Source of the DNA: Bacillota bacterium
GTDB lineage: Bacteria > Bacillota > Sulfobacillia > Sulfobacillales > Sulfobacillaceae
DNA length: 10,749 bases
Direction: 5' to 3'
Assembly: GCA_023488565.1 (NCBI GenBank)
Contig: JAMDDZ010000134.1
Coordinates: forward strand, 1-10,749
Below the pieces are notes generated by a model that did not search any database, was not told the DNA's origin, and saw only the letters and a list, made by a program, of their open reading frames with translations. Shown in pieces: positions 7,883 through 10,749 of the stretch; the first letter of the stretch is position 1, and each line of letters begins with the position of its first letter. Position numbers and translations under genes: made by a program.

Positions 7883-7889
7883 CTAAGAT

Positions 7890-8741
7890 TTGTTAAGCGA
7901 AGAAAGGATGGTCTTTGTGAAGTTACTGCAAACATATCAAGGTTCCTGGGCCGAACACGGTATTCATCCGATTTTTGATTCACGAGGACCGTTGAATTGG
8001 GTGCGCTTTTCCCTTGTAACCCTACATCAGAATCATGCGCCGATTATGATCTCGAGTGGTGGAGATGAACTAGCGGTCGTGATTCTGTCGGGCATTCTCA
8101 CAGCCGAAGTCGCAAATCACCGTTGGGCGCACTTGGGCGGGCGCCTCACGGTGTTTGAGGAACCAGCGACTACTGTGTATGTGCCACGCGACTCCAATAT
8201 CCAGCTTGAATCAGAAACTGAACGGGCAGAGATGGCCGTGTGCCGTACCCAAGTAGAGCAAATTTTCCAACCTTTTGTGATTGGTCCTCAGGACGTCGCC
8301 GTACAGCAAAGGGGACGCGAGCAGTGGCATCGGGAAGTGCGTAATATTCTCGGTGCGGGTGCAGCAGGATCCGTTGCCAGATTGGTATTGGGGGAAACAA
8401 TTCAAAATGCAGGCCAATGGTCTGGATATCCACCTCATAAGCATGACACCGAACACGGGGAGCAGGAGAACATTTTTGAAGAGGTTTATCACTATCGGCT
8501 GGATCCTCCCAATGGATTTGCTGTGCAAGTTCATTATGGTGCTACAGGGTTTGACGATCGCGCCTATTTGGTGCATAACGGGGACAGCTTTGCCATACCT
8601 GGCGGCTATCACCCTGCGGTGGTTCAAGGGGGCTATCGGTTGTACTATCTTTGGGTCATGGCAGGTCCTTCTGGTCGCGATCCGCATCCCTTTGAAGATC
8701 CCCAATATCGATGGGTTGAAGAACGAAAGGTGTCCGTATGA
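7890..8741 (+). CDS. iolB: 5-deoxy-glucuronate isomerase family protein (IolB/KduI-type cupin)
   Basis: This is a bicupin isomerase of the IolB/KduI family, 283 aa from TTG 7890 (274 aa from GTG 7917; IolB proteins are about 270). IolB converts 5-deoxy-D-glucuronate to 2-deoxy-5-keto-gluconate in myo-inositol breakdown; KduI acts on 5-keto-4-deoxyuronate. The metal site is clear in the C-terminal cupin: PPHKHD (181-186) with His183 and His185, FEEVYHYR (197-203) with Glu198, and GGYHP (238-242) with His241. The LYYLWVMAGP ending (251-260) is typical of IolB. Its stop overlaps a following ATG (8738), so a further operon gene once followed. None of the other core iol genes (iolC, iolD, iolE, iolJ) is recognisable here. 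Because mannonate dehydratase lies downstream, a hexuronate role is also possible. The family call is firm; the exact substrate is inferred. Confidence 0.88.
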   Translation: MLSEERMVFVKLLQTYQGSWAEHGIHPIFDSRGPLNWVRFSLVTLHQNHAPIMISSGGDELAVVILSGILTAEVANHRWAHLGGRLTVFEEPATTVYVPRDSNIQLESETERAEMAVCRTQVEQIFQPFVIGPQDVAVQQRGREQWHREVRNILGAGAAGSVARLVLGETIQNAGQWSGYPPHKHDTEHGEQENIFEEVYHYRLDPPNGFAVQVHYGATGFDDRAYLVHNGDSFAIPGGYHPAVVQGGYRLYYLWVMAGPSGRDPHPFEDPQYRWVEERKVSV

Positions 8742-8839
8742 GACGGATTTACCATCTTGAGCCTTTCCCTGAGTTTTTGGGGCAATCCGTACAAACAGTT
8801 ATACCGATGCACCCGATAAGGTTATATAAATACAATTAA
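8738..8839 (+). pseudogene. 33-codon ORF coupled to the IolB-like gene, probable stump of a truncated operon gene
   Basis: The ATG at 8738 overlaps the preceding TGA (ATGA 8738-8741), the same coupling used elsewhere in this cluster. The frame runs only 33 codons (starting MRRIYHLEPFPEFLG) to TAA 8837-8839. The first 25 or so residues look protein-like, but the end becomes AT-rich and low in information just before the insertion-sequence relic. I infer that a longer gene was cut by the mobile element or by a deletion. I do not recognise the product. A genuine small protein cannot be excluded. Confidence 0.4.
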
Positions 8840-8884
8840 GCGGAGGGCGATTTTTGCGTACCTTTGGTAACTCAAACATTAAGC

Positions 8885-8901
8885 CCCACGCTATGCGTGG
8901 G
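8885..8901 (+). repeat. Perfect hairpin at the left side of the IS200-type relic
   Basis: CCCACGC-TAT-GCGTGGG forms a perfect 7-bp stem with a 3-nt loop, in the context AAGCC...GGGAG. Subterminal hairpins of this kind are the recognition structures of IS200/IS605 single-strand transposases, so this probably marks the left end of the element or a neighbouring related end. Confidence 0.5.
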
Positions 8902-9006
8902 AGAACTGACTTGGAGAATCCGTGAGGCATGATGGAAAAGTCCTCCGTTGCTATACGGGAAAATGGTTTCGCCAGCCAATTCTCAAGACTCAAGCGAGGG
9001 AGAACG

Positions 9007-9413
9007 GTGCCCGTGGCTGCAAACAATCTATTCCACACCTGCCGGGATTGCAGTTACCACATAATATTCATCCCAAAATATCGTCGAAAGGTTTTCTTCA
9101 AAGCGGTCAGAAAGGAAATCGGGGACATCCTGAGGGTGCGCTGAGCGTACAAGGATTGGAGTTGGTCAAAGGAAAGTATTAGTGCGGTTTACATGCATGT
9201 GTACGTGAGAATACCACCGAAACTGAGTGCGTCAGAGTTTATGGGATACCTCAAAGGGGAAAGCGCGCTAATGGTTTTGGATCGGTTTCCGCAAATGAAG
9301 CAGGAGGGCGAGGGTATTACGCGAGTATAGTAGGCATCAACCAGGATATTATTAAAAAGTACATTGAGGAACAAAAAGAAGCGGATATCATCGAGGACAA
9401 GGCGAGTCGATAA
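9007..9413 (+). pseudogene. tnpA: Decayed IS200-family transposase (tnpA, Y1-type HUH)
   Basis: Translating in shifting frames gives clear pieces of an IS200-type Y1 transposase. The first is the N-terminal SYHIIFIPKYRRKVFFKAVR (around 9051-9110). Next comes QGLELVKGK in another frame. MHVYVRIPPKLSASEFMGYL and KGESALMVLDRFP follow (around 9193-9293). Last are YYASIVGINQD and KKYIEEQKEADI (around 9316-9390), which hold the likely catalytic Tyr. Inactivation is extensive: in-frame stops and frameshifts after the first block, a missing stretch where RHFWARG should be, and the HUH motif changed from the expected H-V-H to Y-M-H, losing a metal-binding His. No TnpB was recognised. The gene is certainly non-functional; the boundaries are approximate because the start is eroded. 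It could only be mobilised in trans. Confidence 0.82.
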
Positions 9414-9428
9414 ACCCCTTTAGGGGTT
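9413..9428 (+). repeat. Hairpin at the 3' end of the tnpA relic (right-end structure)
   Basis: AACCCC-TTTA-GGGGTT is a perfect 6-bp stem with a 4-nt loop directly after the eroded transposase end. One frame across it reads NPFRG, close to the C-terminal DPFKG/DPFRG commonly seen in this transposase group, so the hairpin overlaps the former coding end. It most likely belongs to the element's right end. It could also act as a weak terminator, but there is no T-tract. Confidence 0.5.
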
Positions 9429-9679
9429 GCCAGGGAAGAGGTCGGCGAAATCGCGGCTTTACGCAGCAAGCATCCTGCCCTTATAGGGTGAAATTCGAGC
9501 CACCCGTTGAAAGGCTGGTGTCGGTGGTGTCGTGACTGGGCAGTGGGTGGCCCCCGTCTCCGGTTCTCTTCCGGGGGGGGGGGCGATGTGGGAAATAATC
9601 GTTTGAGGGTGGCTGTAGGGTGTTGCCGGCGCATAGTGTCATTTCAACTTGCGCCCAAGCGAATGCTCCGGTGGCTTGG
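9429..9679. other. Non-coding, G-rich stretch after the IS relic, with an 11-G run
   Basis: No credible gene is seen on either strand; the reading frames here lack recognisable protein features. The stretch begins with what is probably the tail of the insertion sequence and includes a small CCCT-TAT-AGGG hairpin (9478-9488). A run of 11 G lies at 9573-9583, and several GGG tracts follow it downstream. The minus-strand frame covering 9317-9634 is proline-rich and overlaps the tnpA relic, so I treat it as a shadow. Confidence 0.5.
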
Positions 9680-9862
9680 ATGATTGGCGTGACGTGGCTT
9701 GCCAATCCGGTTTCGCTTCATCTAGACACGGTTTAGCACGCCAACATTGAGGCCAGGGAACGCCTTTATGATACTATGACATATCTGCCGTTGTCGCGAG
9801 AGAATGAATACGATTTGGCAGTACGCGCCAGGGTACTCCTGAATCTGATGGTATTGGGCTGA
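9680..9862 (+). pseudogene. Open frame interrupted by one TAG, possible gene remnant
   Basis: From ATG 9680 the frame reads MIGVTWLANPVSLHLDTV, meets TAG at 9734-9736, then continues HANIEARERLYDTMTYLPL and on to TGA 9860-9862. The composition is protein-like throughout. The segment SLHLDT...H-A-N-I-E loosely recalls the metal-ligand region of ketose 3-epimerase-type TIM barrels (LDT-[FY]-HMNIEE), but the spacing is one residue off, so this is only a suggestion. Its stop overlaps the next ATG as TGATG. It is probably a fragment of a decayed catabolic gene. Confidence 0.3.
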
Positions 9863-10107
9863 TGATTTTTAACACGCACCTCTAGTTGAAGAGATCACTG
9901 AGATCGGCGTTTGAACTCTTGGGGACAAGTGTGATTCCACAAGATTCTGTCTCGTGGATTCCCGAGCAAATGATATACAAGTGGGAACATCCGCAGGTTA
10001 TTGCGTCCAAACTGAGCATGTATTACCAAAAGGCACTGAATACAGGATGGTCGTGGGAAATCCATGATATCGAACGTGGCGTGACGGCGCGAAAAATCGC
10101 CGTTTAG
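9862..10107 (+). pseudogene. Unrecognised ORF with one TAG near its start, probable gene remnant
   Basis: From ATG 9862 the frame reads MIFNTHL, then TAG (9883-9885), then a 73-codon open frame (beginning LKRSLRSAFELLG) to TAG 10105-10107. The protein is Trp- and Tyr-rich (VSWIPEQMIYKWEHP and TGWSWEIHDIERG) and looks like genuine coding sequence, but I do not recognise the family. A TTG at 9886 could serve as a start, without a good Shine-Dalgarno sequence. The interruption and its place in the debris zone favour a remnant over a functional small protein. Confidence 0.35.
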
Positions 10108-10455
10108 CCAACTGGCATCGATTCTTTTACGGGCTCAGTCATCCCATAACGCGCAGGATCGATTCTTTAGCGTTGTCACTAAGAATTTGGTGGGTGTTCA
10201 GAGTTTTAGCGCTGGCGAGGATGTCTATTTGGTTTCCAACCATTTCGGCAGCTCATCAAAGACAACTTGAAGTGGGCAGGACGCGATAGAAAGAACCGGA
10301 AGGAAAAACATCACTCCGGAACCCGATATATGCCAAAGACTAAGGGCCCTCATGCCAGCCGTGTTAGCTGCAGTTATGACAAATTTCATTAGTACCATCA
10401 AATTGCCAATGGGGCACTAAAACTGGATCACTCAGAGAAGGTAGGGGAACGCGTG
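10108..10455. other. Gap before uxuA: short degenerate frames and a direct repeat, no clear gene
   Basis: No convincing gene is seen. An 11-bp direct repeat ATCGATTCTTT occurs at 10117-10127 and 10158-10168. On the minus strand two short frames in adjoining phases look weakly protein-like: 10225-10389 (54 aa, ending QVVFDELPKWLETK) and 10139-10243 (34 aa, containing THQILSDNAKESILRVMG). Together they may be a frameshifted remnant. No strong promoter for the downstream gene was found. Confidence 0.35.
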
Positions 10456-10749
10456 ATGAGAATGGTATTTCGGTGGTTTGGCCCAGAGAATGACCGGGTA
10501 ACGCTTGACCATATCCGGCAAATTCCGGGGGTGAAGGGGGTAGCATGGGCGTTGCACAATATTCCTGTCGGAGAAGAGTGGCCTATGGAACAGATCCTTG
10601 AAGTGAGGGAACAAGCCGCAACTTATGGGCTCAATACCGATGTGGTTGAGAGCGTGAATGTTCATGAAGACATCAAGCTCGGACTATCCTCCCGAGACCG
10701 GTATATTGAAAACTACCGTAGAACTATCGAGAAATTGGGGAAATCGGCG
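10456..10749 (+). CDS. uxuA: Mannonate dehydratase, N-terminal part (3' end outside window)
   Basis: UxuA dehydrates D-mannonate to 2-keto-3-deoxy-gluconate in glucuronate catabolism, in the cytoplasm with a divalent metal. The visible 98 residues match the family closely. MRMVFRWFGPENDRVTL (1-17) is followed by RQIPGVKG (21-28), IPVGEEWP (36-43) and the characteristic VVESVNVHEDIKLGL (63-77), then SRDRYIENYRRTIEKLGK (79-96). The full protein is usually 350-400 aa, so about three quarters lies beyond the window. ATG 10456 directly follows an in-frame GTG (10453). AAGGTAGGGG (about 10438-10447) is the likely ribosome binding site, 8 nt before the ATG. The debris zone separates it from the upstream cluster, so it probably has its own promoter. 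It supports a hexuronate function for the locus. Confidence 0.93.
   Translation, partial: MRMVFRWFGPENDRVTLDHIRQIPGVKGVAWALHNIPVGEEWPMEQILEVREQAATYGLNTDVVESVNVHEDIKLGLSSRDRYIENYRRTIEKLGKSA

Noticed and set aside
8211..8705. 164-aa minus-strand open frame opposite the IolB-like gene
   Set aside because: It is long, but fully opposite a gene with intact metal-site motifs; it carries no recognisable domain.
8281..8760. 159-aa plus-strand frame overlapping the IolB-like gene
   Set aside because: It is an out-of-phase shadow of a confidently identified gene and lacks a ribosome binding site.
8922..9182. 86-aa plus frame starting GTG 8922 through the IS relic
   Set aside because: Only a short part (QGLELVKGK) resembles the transposase; the rest is out of phase. 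It is part of the decayed tnpA, not a separate gene.
8881..9430. CRISPR-like or other repeat array in the hairpin-rich region
   Set aside because: The hairpins are single, of different sequence, and associated with IS200 transposase fragments; no regularly spaced repeats exist in the window.
9317..9634. 105-aa minus frame with proline-rich N terminus
   Set aside because: The proline run is simply the G-run read on the other strand, and the frame covers the antisense of tnpA.
10384..10416. Possible regulator half-sites AATTT...AAATT upstream of uxuA
   Set aside because: The inverted arms are only 5 bp with a long spacer in AT-rich DNA, too weak to call an operator.

Overview
The window (about 10.7 kb, moderate GC) reads as a bacterial accessory carbohydrate-catabolism locus. 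Purine-rich Shine-Dalgarno sequences (AGGAGG types) precede most starts. The locus also carries a BmrCD/TM287-288-type heterodimeric exporter pair and an IS200-type insertion-sequence relic. Together these suggest a Bacillota-like host, possibly an acidophile or thermophile lineage such as Sulfobacillus or Alicyclobacillus. That assignment is inference from style only; no marker gene settles it. All genes I can support lie on the + strand.

Region 1 (1-5767) is a tight operon-like block. It holds the C-terminal part of a Gfo/Idh/MocA oxidoreductase, a cytoplasmic Cys-type sulfatase, and two ABC exporter half-transporters. The sulfatase and the two ABC genes are joined by ATGA stop/start overlaps. 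The ABC genes have complementary asymmetry: the first has Asp in place of the Walker B catalytic Glu and an intact LSGGQ, while the second has the Glu but an altered signature, LSLGQ. This is the pattern expected of an obligate heterodimer.

Region 2 (about 5768-8839) continues the sugar theme. It holds a TIM-barrel sugar phosphate isomerase/epimerase, an aldo/keto reductase with an apparent 1-nt frameshift near its N terminus, and an IolB/KduI-type isomerase. The IolB-like gene's stop overlaps the start of a 33-codon ORF that looks like the stump of a truncated next gene. A strong hairpin overlaps the epimerase stop codon.

Region 3 (about 8840-10455) is decayed DNA. It contains an inactivated IS200-family tnpA with flanking hairpins, an 11-G homopolymer, and two consecutive ORFs each interrupted by one TAG codon. 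Unassigned short open stretches, two of them on the minus strand, and an 11-bp direct repeat follow.

Region 4 (10456-end) is the start of a mannonate dehydratase (UxuA), running off the window.

Taken together, the genes suggest uptake and intracellular processing of a sulfated or oxidised sugar, inositol or uronic acid derivative. Desulfation would be followed by oxidation and isomerisation, entering a hexuronate or inositol route. The role of the exporter pair is not explained by this pathway. The most notable points are the sulfatase-exporter translational coupling, the aldo/keto reductase frameshift, and the debris zone that separates uxuA from the rest.
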